Positions 52,286 through 62,111 of a DNA stretch of 64,000 bases are shown piece after piece (position 1 is the stretch's first letter; every line of letters begins with the position of its first letter). The stretch is from Pyrus communis (taxonomy: Eukaryota; Streptophyta; Magnoliopsida; Rosales; Rosaceae). The notes beneath the pieces were generated by a model. It searched no databases. It saw only the letters and a program-made list of their open reading frames with translations, and was not told where the DNA came from. The stretch spans positions 2,327,001 to 2,391,000 of the forward strand of contig NC_084809.1 in NCBI RefSeq assembly GCF_963583255.1, given 5' to 3'. Both the position numbers and the translations under genes were made by a program.

Positions 52286-52518
52286 ATGAGCTCATTTGGA
52301 AGTGTTTATAAAATGATTGAAAGTGCTTCTAGTGAAATAATTTTGGAATCAATCTTTAGTAAAAATGCAAGTGAATTTTCAAAAAGCACTTAAAGTGCTT
52401 CTTGTAAGAAGCATCAATTATGTACTTCTTTAAAAAGGATTTACTTAAGAGTTTTTTGAATCCAAAAAAATTTTCGCTAAAAATTCAATCATTTTAAAAA
52501 CACTTTTAAACGAGTCAT
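52286..52518. mobile_element. MITE with diverged inverted ends
   Basis: The left end ATGAGCTCATTTGGAAGTGT and the right end, inverted (ATGACTCGTTTAAAAGTGTT), continue into TAAAATGATTGAA on both arms. The interior contains AAAAAGCACTTAAAGTGCTT. About 233 bp, no ORF. Superfamily not determined. Confidence 0.65.
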
Positions 52519-52999
52519 ATGATTAGAGTTGTTTAACTTTGGAGGGTTTTGAGGAAGAATAAAGGAGTGAAATGAATTGCAAGTGAAGTAATCGAACTTC
52601 TGAGTTTATTAACAGTTTGAAGGAAGAATTTTTGCAAAATATGGTCAAAAGTGTTAGAATATGTGTAGTTGGGGAATTTGCTTTTTAAAATGCTAAATTA
52701 ATTTTCTCTGTAAATGATCATTATCTCTTCCTTCAACTTGTGATTGAATATTTGATTTCCAATTGCTTCGTTGATCTGTTGTTCTTGTCGCAGAACATCA
52801 CATGAATTTGCCTTTACAAAATCTGAAAAGTGGGTGAATATAAATATCTGTCTGCTGTAGTGCATTGATATATTCCTTCCTGCAGCATATTACGGCAACA
52901 GCTAGCATCTTGCATAAAAACCTTATGCAATGTCAAATATTATCACACCAAGGGTGTCGACCATATGAATAGTAGAATACTTAATGCGATTGATTTTAC
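52519..52999. other. Intergenic DNA, nothing recognised
   Basis: AT-rich. No gene, RNA gene or complete repeat could be supported. Confidence 0.4.
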
Positions 53000-53280
53000 T
53001 CTAAATCTTTCGTTAGCGTCAAGTACTTCATATATTTTCTTAAAGTTTCTTCCTAAGTTTTCTTAAGTCTTCCTCTACTACTTTTAACCCAAGTTTCCCT
53101 CTCATATTTATTCACATCTTCTAACCGAAGCATCTGTAGGTCTTCGGTTCATGTGTCAAAACCATCTTAACCGATTTTCTCTCATCTTGTTTTCAATAAG
53201 AGAAAATCGGTTAAGGTGGTTTGGACATGTAAACCGACCATCTTAACCGATAATGTACAGATACTCCGAATAGAAAATAC
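53000..53280 (-). mobile_element. LINE remnant with inverted duplication
   Basis: On the minus strand 53215-53100 reads ENRLRWFGHMNRRPTDASVR after minor changes, the C-terminal end of plant LINE reverse transcriptases (usual LRWFGHV.RRP). The same LRWFGHVN segment is present again in the opposite orientation (about 53197-53250), so a hairpin GAGAAAATCGGTTAAGGTGG is formed around a short AACAAGAT-type loop. The frame is interrupted and non-functional. Confidence 0.65.
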
Positions 53281-54607
53281 GACTATACAATGTCAAATTA
53301 GCCAAAAACTCTCTCGCGTTTCATATAACTAAGCGGCTTGGCACATACTATCACACATCTAAGTAGGGTTTTCCGACCAAGTGTATTTCTATTAGATGAA
53401 AGAATTTAAACAAGTTATAACTCTATATATGTTATCATGCTGTGATAATTAAAGAACTAAGTTTTGTTAATGAATGGTATCAAGGGAATATATTGGAGTA
53501 TTGATCAATGTTCTGTTCATTGAAGGAAGGAAGGAATGTTTGATATGCTTTCTATATGTAGGTTAGAGAAGGCAAATTTATATTAAAATGCCTTTGTTTT
53601 TTGCTACATGGTCATACCAATTTGACTAGACCAAGATCAACTTCACGATTGGAAAACCTTTTTCAATTGTATATATAGGAAATTATTAAAAATTCTTTTA
53701 TCTTTTTGGTTCTTAATTTAAAATTTTGGCGTCCAATTGTTCACGAAAGCCAAAATAAATTACTAGAGAAGGTCGTGGATGGTAATAATTGTAACTAAGC
53801 TGACCAAAAATTTTGATTTGAAACGCTGAGAAACTAGCGATTATTGAGATCTTCTAGGGTGTAAATAGAAGACTTATATTTAGCTACGCCTCTTAAAATT
53901 TTATTCTGATCTCATTTTGTTTCTTATAACTCAAAAATCATAATTTTACTCCTAAAACTTAAAATTCATTCTACTTTGACTTTGGACTATCTCTTCTCCC
54001 TAAAACTCAAAAGTTGACTCTTGAAACATACGTGAGACCCACCACCCAATAAGATTATGTCACAAGTGCTAATGAATTTGATTATAAATCTTTACTATGC
54101 ATTAGCCTTCAACAATTTAGAAAATATTAAGTTTAAAAGAAGAAATTAAGAATTGAAATTTTTTGGGTTGTTGTCCTTGAGTTGCAGAGGTGAAAAGAAA
54201 ATCAAAAAGAAATTGATTAGTCTGGTGCACCCAAACCAAACTCTCATAACGGAATTAACATAACTAAGGCAATATGGAGTGAATTTTGGGTTTTATAGAG
54301 TAAAATGACGCATTTTGAGTTTCAAGAGACAAAATGAAATAAAAATCGAGTTCAAATGGGTAAAATGGAGCAGATTTTGAATTTCAAGGAGTAAAGTAGT
54401 GACTTTTGAGTTACAAGGAGTAAAATGAGATTAAAGTCAAGTTTTAAGGGGCGTAGAGAGTATAATTTAGGGGGTTTAACTATAAAAAAAATAGAAAATT
54501 TCATTTTAATCCTTAAAAAAGATGAGTTTTAGACTATAACCTTGTGTAAGATTAAAATCTAATTTTAGTCCCTGATACATTTAATCATCTCATTTATTAA
54601 TTATCAA
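53281..54607. other. Intergenic DNA, nothing recognised
   Basis: AT-rich, with a stretch (about 54290-54480) made of loosely repeated GAGTAAAATG(A/G)-type units. No coding region supported. Confidence 0.4.
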
Positions 54608-54990
54608 TGGCGGAGCTAGGAATATTTTACCAGGTGGGCTAGCTTAAAATTTTAAATTTTTATAAATAAAGAAACTTGATACCGTATTTTTTGTTGAATC
54701 AGCTAGCTTAAAAAAATTCACAAGTTCAACCAAAAATTTTTGTAATTAAATAAATACGTGTTAAAATTCAAACAAATCCAAACTTGTACATGTACAAGAA
54801 GCGATGAAAAAAAGATGGTATGTAAACTGTATTATATAATTTTATATAGTTAAATCTAAAGAATTCAAATTAATGACTAAATATATGGTGGGTTACATTC
54901 GAATATCAATCAAAATTACATGTAAAATTTTATTTTTCACTGGAAGCTACCTGGCTACAGCCCAGGGTAGCCCTTAACCTAGCTCCGCCA
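54608..54990. mobile_element. Small TIR element
   Basis: Perfect 13-bp inverted ends: TGGCGGAGCTAGG at 54608-54620 and CCTAGCTCCGCCA at 54978-54990. Subterminal AGGTGGGCTAGC and GGGTAGCCC also mirror each other loosely. 383 bp, no ORF. A clear target duplication was not found, so the superfamily is open. Confidence 0.7.
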
Positions 54991-55059
54991 GTGTTAATTA
55001 TATTTTGATGCTTTATTTCTTCTTTTTTCCTAATTTTAATGTATTAATTACATTTAATA

Positions 55060-55380
55060 TTCATTTCATTCATCATAATATATTTTGATGTCTACATTTA
55101 GGTAAACTAATTTTTTTATATAATATATTCCAATACAATTTGTATAATATTTTATTTAAGTACATTAATTCATTTGATATATTTCGCCGTATATCCATCG
55201 ACGGTATGTAAATTTTGGTACATTTGTTCAATATAATACATTTTGGTACAGACATTTCGATATTGACATATAGGTACATTAATTCAATATAATATATTTT
55301 GGGACATACATTTAGGTTCATTATAATATCGGTACAAACATTTTGGTACAATCATTTCTATACACTTATGTATTAACATA
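55060..55380 (+). repeat. Diverged tandem AT-rich repeat
   Basis: Imperfect units around AATATAATATATTTTGGTAC and ACATTTAGGTACATTAATTC recur about every 60-70 bp. The antisense frame gives a Tyr/Ile/Asn-rich ORF that is an artefact of the repeat. Confidence 0.6.
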
Positions 55381-55420
55381 TTTGTATGTCACTAATTTCT
55401 TTTATATTTTCTCATTTATA

Positions 55421-55845
55421 ATTTTTTTTTTTTGGTCAAACGATAGATTTTATTAGATTAGATGTTAGATTAGTCACCAGCAGGATTTGAACTCATACCA
55501 TCATGCAAGCGCTCAACATGTCACATCCCGGCCCAAGCCCCCACCACATCCCGGGCTCGACTCCACCGTAGCACAATATTGTCCGTTTTGGGCCCCGATA
55601 GCCCTCACGGTTTTGTTTCTGAGAACTCACATGAGAACTTCTTAGTGGGTCACCCATCTTAGGATTGCTCTCGCGCGAACTAGCTTAACATCGAAGTTCT
55701 GATAGAACCCAAAACCAATGAGCTCCCAAAAGACCTCGTGTTAGGTAGAGATGTGAATATACATATAAGGCTTACAGGATCCTTACCCCTGGGCGATGTG
55801 AGATCTCACACAACACCTTTTCACCAATGTGGTAAAGGGACACTT
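55421..55845 (-). mobile_element. SINE-like element split by a Cassandra LTR
   Basis: On the minus strand the two flanks of the Cassandra LTR join into CCACATTGGTGAAAAGGTG, TTGAGCGCTTGCATGATGG, a B-box-like GAGTTCAAATCCTGC, and a tail TTGACCAAAAAAAAAAAA at 55421-55440. The tRNA-like box followed by an A-rich tail suggests a SINE. The family name is not certain. Confidence 0.5.
55519..55810 (-). mobile_element. Solo Cassandra LTR
   Basis: 292 bp, clearly homologous to the Cassandra LTRs at 6105-7097 (TGTCACATCCCGGCCC start, CCACCGTAGCACAATATTGT, CCTCACGGTTTTGTTTC, a GATGTGAGATCTCACA end). It is flanked by a perfect 5-bp duplication CAACA (55514-55518 and 55811-55815). No internal domain is present, so the two LTRs recombined out. 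It is more diverged than the 6-kb copies and so probably older. Confidence 0.93.
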
Positions 55846-56156
55846 GCTTATGTTCATTTGTAATTGAAAGGACTAATATGTGCATATTAATAAAATCAAA
55901 ATTTAATGTGGGTACATTAAATAAAAATACACCTTAAATAACAAAAATAGAATATAAATTTTAATAAAAGTACGCGTTAAAGGAATAAATTGAATATGTA
56001 ATCTAGGACAAGGTTTTTTTTAAATTCTAATCTTTTGCAAGAACTAATGTTCAAAAACTCAAAAAAAAAAAAAAAAAAAGTTTATCGGGGTGAAAAAGAA
56101 AGAAGAATTATTTAAGGAATAAAGAAACAGAAATATGAAAATGAGATTAAACTATA
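55846..56156. other. Intergenic DNA, nothing recognised
   Basis: AT-rich with a poly-A tract near 56060. No gene seen. Confidence 0.4.
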
Positions 56157-56328
56157 GAGTAATGGTAGGGAGACTACATTTTTTAAATCAAATTGCAAAC
56201 CAAATGATGTGTCACCAATAAGAAACAAGCATATTAATCAACACTTAATTAATAATCCAATCATTTCCAATCACATCATTTAGTTAGCAAATTTGGTTTA
56301 AAAAATGTTGATATTCCTAGCATTACTC
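56157..56328. mobile_element. MITE, Mutator-like
   Basis: 172 bp. The left end GAGTAATGGTAGGGAGACTA and the right end, inverted (GAGTAATGCTAGGAATATCA), both continue into CATTTTTTAAA. It is flanked by a perfect 9-bp duplication TAAACTATA (56148-56156 and 56329-56337). Confidence 0.88.
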
Positions 56329-57142
56329 TAAACTATAATTACCCCTGTTATATATAATTGAAACTTTTCTATCAACGATTTTTTTTTTTTGAAACTTGTA
56401 AGGCAAAGTTATATTTCTCACAAAGTGTGCATAATTCAGACCAAGAACTAGGAAGTTGGTCTAGTCAAGCTAATTAAAAATTGGTCTCTAAACTCTATTG
56501 GCAATGATATTAAACTATACTCTCCCTCTCTATTATTTTTTACAGGATTATGTTTGGATAATATCAAACTTTTAATTAAGGAGGATTCCAAGTTGGTCTT
56601 AATCCTTTAAAACATTCCAAATAATTATCCAACGTTTTGAAAAGTGGATATTTGTTAGGTTCACTAGTGTTTATGTGGACAATTATTAGGTTCAGTAGCG
56701 TTAAGTGATGATGTGAACAATTATTATAGCAGATTTTTACTCTCAAATCAATTATAGAGTTTTGAATTTCTAAATTGACGCAGTTTAGTTAAGCAAATTT
56801 ACGACTTAACTTGGCTAAAAGGAGTTGATTTGGGCTCTAAAGACAACAATTAGTAAAGACCAGCTTTAGTATTTGTCCAAAACGTTAGTGGTGACCAACA
56901 TATTATTGATGAAGTCATCACTTAACACCGATGACCTAACAAATATTTAATTTTTAAAACGTTAAGAAGTCATTTGGAATGTTTTAAAAGCTTGAGACTA
57001 ATTAAAAATCACCCAAAAAATTGGGTAGTTATCTGTACTTAACCATTTTGCTTATTTTGTGTTTTTTTTTCCGTGAAACTTCATCGAAGTACATCTTATT
57101 TTGTCCAGTTGAAAAGAAAAGTAATTATTTTGGGCTTAAAAC
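56329..57142. other. Intergenic DNA, nothing recognised
   Basis: AT-rich. GTTAAGTGATGATGTGAACA-type sequence near 56700 has an inverted partial match near 56920, so a further decayed fold-back element is possible. Confidence 0.3.
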
Positions 57143-57424
57143 ATGAAAGAGGTTAAACGCTGGGAACATACGACGTCGTTTTTTTCCAGGTTTTTTAAAA
57201 CTTGTATCATCTTCCTCCTCCATGCTCCCGCAGCGGTTGCTTTCCCCAGTTGCTGCTTCTTCTCAAGCAGATTTCAGGATCTGGGTTGGGAAACTGGGTT
57301 CCGATCAAAGGTTTTTTCAGCGTCGGGATGGGCAACTGTCCTTGCTACAACGTGCATCCACCCCTGTATCCATAAATCGTTTCAATTTTATCGGATGTCA
57401 TTGATCGAAAGAACATATTATTAA
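57143..57424 (+). other. ORF pair, possible N-terminal gene fragment
   Basis: Two overlapping frames are open. The one from 57222 reads MLPQRLLSPVAASSQADFRI and is rich in Arg, Ser, Leu and Gln with few acids, like a mitochondrial targeting peptide, then stops at 57404. The other, from 57143, is less convincing. I do not recognise a family and see no downstream exon before the pectate lyase. It may be the first exon of a lost gene. Confidence 0.25.
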
Positions 57425-58088
57425 TTCTGTTATTTTCCTCGTGCATGTTTTGTGGATAGGATAAACGGAGGGAAAAGTATGGTTAGTTATAACTAATAAG
57501 CAATTACAACACATGAAAGAGGTTAATTAAGGATATGCTAATTAGGTACTAAACTGGATGGTTGATCGTACGTACGTAGTACTCCTGTTAGCTAACTGCA
57601 GTCTAATAGAAATGACCTGTGGATGCGACGGAAAACTTACACAAAATGGTTTCGTTAAAACTTTCAATCTCTATCTTTGTCGTCACGTGAAACCCTATCT
57701 CTATCTCTCATCACGTGAAACTGGATGACCGCACACGAATGTGCCGTCGTAGAGGGTGTTCCATTGGGTCCTTTCCTCACATTTTAGTTAGAATGTCAAC
57801 CGTTAGAAGAAGATGGTTCTCCACCCTTGACGGCTCTAAATTTAGACAATGTTTTTTTCTATAAAACACGAAATTTTCACAGCAAAAACCAAGCCAATAC
57901 AGTATTAGTATTGCAGTCAACTTAGATTTTTTATTTTTTTTTAGTTCAATTAATCTTTTTCTGGCAAGGTCTAGCTGGGCTGAATCTGATCCCGGTGAAA
58001 ATCTGGGCTCAATCTCACAGACCTTGACCACTTCTAGAAACATTGTTCTAAAAAAATTATAAAAAAAAGTAGAAGGAAAATACAAAAA
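57425..58088 (+). promoter_or_regulatory. Pectate lyase upstream region
   Basis: AT-rich promoter region without a recognisable gene. No specific element is claimed. The antisense ORF 57777-58337 overlaps the first coding exon and is a shadow. Confidence 0.35.
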
Positions 58089-60051
58089 ATGGTTCTTGGA
58101 CCAATGGCATCGAAGCTCAATTTGGTCCTCTTTATGATTTCTTTCTGCATGCTGGTTCCAAGCTTGAAGGCTGAGACAGCAAATGACACCCTCAACATTG
58201 CTAACTTCGATGCCGTATGGCAGGAACGAGCCATGAAGGCTCAGAAGGCAGCCCTCAAGGCCTACCAACCCAACCCGGAACAAGTCACCGAGGACTTCAA
58301 CGAAAGCGTTGAACAGTACGTAAATTCGACATTTCATCCTTAATTCTCTTCAAATTTTGTGTATGCGTTTCCCTCCCAATGTTTGTATCATTTCATCTGA
58401 ATACATACTTTTAATAGAAAATCGACGATAATCAGTTAAATGGTACAAATAGTAGCGCTCGAAATTGATCATGCATGATGATAATGTGGGGTTTTTAACA
58501 TTCACATTGTACATATATACGTCTCTTTATTAAAAGCGAGACGAGACTATAATTAGTTAGATGGTGCATATATCATTATTCGCAATTGATCATGCATAGT
58601 AATGCAGGACAAATAATATTCATCTTGTATATACACGGTTTCGGCAATCAATCAATTAAATGCTACAAATAGCAGTGCTCTTAATCGACCATGCATGATA
58701 ATGCAGGACCGTCGTTGAGGAGGACCTTGAAGATGATCAGTCTGCGGGTAACAGCACAAGGAGGCATCTGAGAGGAAAACATAACAAGGGCCCTTGCAAG
58801 GCCACAAACCCGATCGACCGCTGCTGGCGGTGCCGGGCCAACTGGGCTAACAACCGCAAGAAGCTGGCCAGCTGCGTGAAAGGCTTTGGCCGCAAGACGC
58901 GCGGAGGCAAGAAAGGGGCTTACTACATTGTCACCGACTCTTCGGACGACAATGTCCATGACCCTAAGCCCGGAACCCTACGTCACGCCGTGATCCAAAC
59001 GCAACCGTTGTGGATCATATTTGCACGTAGCATGGTCATCAGGCTGAGCCAAGAGCTCATAGTAACGAGCCACAAGACAATTGACGCACGAGGGGCAAAT
59101 GTGCACATTGCTCATGGCGCAGGGATCACACTCCAGTTCGTTCAGAACGTAATTATTCATGGCCTCCGCATCCACGATACCGTACCAGGCAGCGGTGGTA
59201 TGATCAGGGACTCCCTGAGTCACATCGGGATTCGCACACAGAGTGACGGAGATGGTATCTCCATTTATGGGTCGTCTAACATTTGGCTCGACCATCTTTC
59301 TATGTGGAATTGCGCGGATGGGCTCATCGACGCCATTCAAGGGTCTACTGCTATTACCATATCCAACTGCCACTTCACCCGTCACAACGACGTACGTTTA
59401 TTTATTTAATAATAATCGCACGGAGATGTTATTAACACTACAAAATAAGATAACAAAGAATGACTAATTGGTTAAACGAATGGTGCAGGTGATGCTTTTC
59501 GGGGCTAGCGATGCGTTTGCAGGGGATGCAATCATGCAAATAACGGTTGCATTTAACCATTTCGGCAAGGGATTGATACAGAGAATGCCAAGATGCAGAT
59601 GGGGATTTGTCCATGTCGTGAACAATGACTACACACATTGGATCATGTATGCCATCGGAGGAAGCTCTCACCCCACAATTATCAGCCAGGGCAACCGATT
59701 CATCGCCCCACCAAACCAGGCTGCAAAAGAAGTACATAGACGAACACAATATTATCAATTAATATATAGGCACGAACACATAATTAATCAAGTGATGTAT
59801 TAATTTTGTGACGTTTGAATTTATAGGTGACGAAGAGAGACTATGCACCGGAGAGCGTGTGGAAGAGCTGGCAATGGAGATCAGAAGGAGATCTTATGAT
59901 GAACGGAGCATTCTTTGTTCAGTCTGGAGTGCCGAACAAGAAGCATGGATTTGGCAAGTTAGACATGATCAAAGCAAAACCAGGCACATTCGTCACAAGG
60001 CTCACACGCTTTGCAGGTTCTCTCAACTGCAAGGTTGGCAAGAAGTGCTAA
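58089..60051 (+). CDS. Pectate lyase (polysaccharide lyase family 1), secreted
   Basis: Cleaves de-esterified pectin by Ca-dependent beta-elimination in the cell wall. Four exons: 58089-58315, 58707-59391, 59489-59731, 59827-60051; GT-AG, 459 residues, normal for plants. Signal peptide about residues 1-28 ([17 protein letters not shown]). The N-terminal pectate-lyase domain includes the basic [15 protein letters not shown]. The beta-helix catalytic domain has [55 protein letters not shown] and the RMPRCR motif (336-341) holding the catalytic Arg. It departs from the usual plant pattern in two conserved spots: [13 protein letters not shown] for W-IDHCSLSNCADG, and [17 protein letters not shown] (Trp342) for [18 protein letters not shown] second ATG lies five codons in (58104). 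It is likely active, but substrate or rate may differ. Confidence 0.93.
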
Positions 60052-60296
60052 AACAAAAATAGAAGTGTTAACTATAATCAATGGCGATCAAATGGATAGG
60101 CGGCCGGCCGGTGCCGGAAGGTGAAGTGTGACAAATGAAGAGGAAGAAGCGGCAGTGATGTGCGGAGAAATGTGGATATAGATTCTTTACTTGTTTGTTT
60201 TTATTTGTGTTTATGTATTAACAAATCCAAGGGTTATATTGTAGTAATATTTACACCCTAAGCAAATAATGCGAGTACAAACAGCTTTTAATTTTT
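60052..60296. other. Pectate lyase 3' flank
   Basis: Probable 3'-UTR of the pectate lyase. It ends at the fold-back repeat that begins at 60297. Confidence 0.45.
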
Positions 60297-60928
60297 AGAG
60301 TAAATTGTAGCAATGATTCCTTAACTTTAACTCAATTAGAGCAATGATCCTTCAACTAAAAATCTATTACCATTGGTCTCTTAACTCATCAAAACGTGTA
60401 GCTATGATCCCTCAACTAAAATTTCATTACCCTTGGTCCCTCAACTTTAATACAACTAGATAAATGATCCCTCAACTTTAACTCAATTAGAGCAATGGTC
60501 CCTCAACTTTAACCCAATTGGAGCAATGGTCCATCAACTTTAACTCAATTGTAGCAATGATCCTTCTAACATAACTCATTTTGACAAAATTCTGACGAAG
60601 TTGACGAAAATGATCATAGCTACACGTTTTGATGAGTTGAGGGACCCCAAGTGTAATAATGATCATTCTAACTCATTTTGACAAAATTCTGACAAAGTTG
60701 ACGAAAATGATCATAGCTACACGTTTTGATGAGTTGAGGGACCCCAATTGTAGTAACGATCCTTCCAACATAACTCATTTTGACAAAATTCTGACGAAGT
60801 TGATGAAAATGACCATAGCTACACATTTTGATAGGTTGAGGGACCAATGGTAATGAATTTTTAGTTGAAGGATCAGTGATCTAATTTTATTAAAATTAAA
60901 GGACCATTGATACAATTTACTCTAATTT
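60297..60928. mobile_element. Fold-back repeat with internal tandem units
   Basis: The left end AGAGTAAATTGTAGCAATGA mirrors the right end (ATTGATACAATTTACTCT on +). Inside, about 35-bp units containing CAACTTTAACTCAATT(A/G)GAGCAATGG repeat several times on the left, and about 115-bp units containing AACTCATTTTGACAAAATTC and TAGCTACACGTTTTGATGAG repeat three times on the right. AATTTTT flanks both ends, but AT-rich flanks make that weak as a target duplication. Short ORFs here are repeats, not genes. Confidence 0.7.
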
Positions 60929-62111
60929 TTAATTTTTTTTTTTTTTGGGTTTTTTATATTTTTCTATTGTAGCAAGAAATGTATATAGCTCGATTCATCT
61001 CTAAATAGTTATATTGTCTTTCAATTTGTTTTAATTAAACAGAAAATTACTTTATAAAAGAATAAGATTGTAGATAATGGGGCGATATCGCCGACTGTCG
61101 TTCGTGGCAACACTACCGTTTTCAAGTAAATTAGAGTTGAAAGTACGAGTGCCTTGAAAGAAAATGTAGTTTTAGATTGATAGTTACAAGAAAATGTTTT
61201 TGCTCATTACTGTGATAATGATGTTCACCACCCTATTAATTAATATTGGATAAGTATGATATGAATTAACCAAAAATAATTTAGGCAAATCATAAATGGG
61301 AGGCCTAACTATGTTGCACATGCACGGCTAGAACATGATGATTAAAATATAATAAATATTACATATATTAAAAAAATATTATTTCAAATTCATAATATAA
61401 CAAAATATTCACGCTAGATGTTGCGCATAAGATTAGAGAGAAAGGACTGAGGTTAGGTTGAAGTCAGGAATTCTTTTAGATTTTAGTTTTTATATTTCCA
61501 AAACTGCCCCAAAATGTTCTTTTTAAATTTACAAAAAAGCCCTTGTAGTGTCTTCACCCTGTCCAAGCCGTGTCTGAGCCGTGCCCAAGGTACATCGGCG
61601 TGTCCGATACTCTACTTCGGGGGGTTTTGGAGTGTCCGTGCACCCAGGGGCCTAATCGACAAATTCACTGATTGGACGATTGTGAAAGAAAATGGAGAGA
61701 CCATATTTCCTGTGAAGTTCGGGCGTTGCAACAACATCATAGGCAACGGCGGCCACCGCGAATGCCGCCTTCGATTTCAATTAATGAAGATAGAAATGAG
61801 GGTTGAGATGGAGGCTGGATGCAGTTCTATTAATGGTGAAAGAAGCTGATCATATTTTTCTTAAAACTTTCCTTAAAGACAACATGATACATGCATGCAA
61901 GACACAATACTGGAGTCTTAGCACAAAAACGGGTTTTTTTATGCCTAATTAGGTCATCAAGTATAATGTTAACCAAACATTGTATAAATAAAATACATAG
62001 ATGCATGAAAGAAACTAATGTAGATCCTACCGATGTGCCAGAGCCAACGGAAACACCACACTGCGAACCAAAAACTGGCTTGTTCCATTTTCTACCTTAA
62101 TTTATGCACTT
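60929..62111. other. Intergenic DNA and SSRP1 3' flank
   Basis: Mostly AT-rich. The ORF at 61514-61849 has no recognisable similarity. The last ~100-200 bp before 62112 are probably SSRP1 3'-UTR. Confidence 0.4.

Noticed and set aside
58978..59385. Antisense ORF of 135 codons in the pectate lyase
   Set aside because: It is complementary to the main catalytic exon and has no similarity of its own.
60659..60853. ORF with repeated THFDKILTKL(T/M)KM(I/T)IATHFD-type units
   Set aside because: The units match the internal tandem repeat of the fold-back element and are not a protein repeat.
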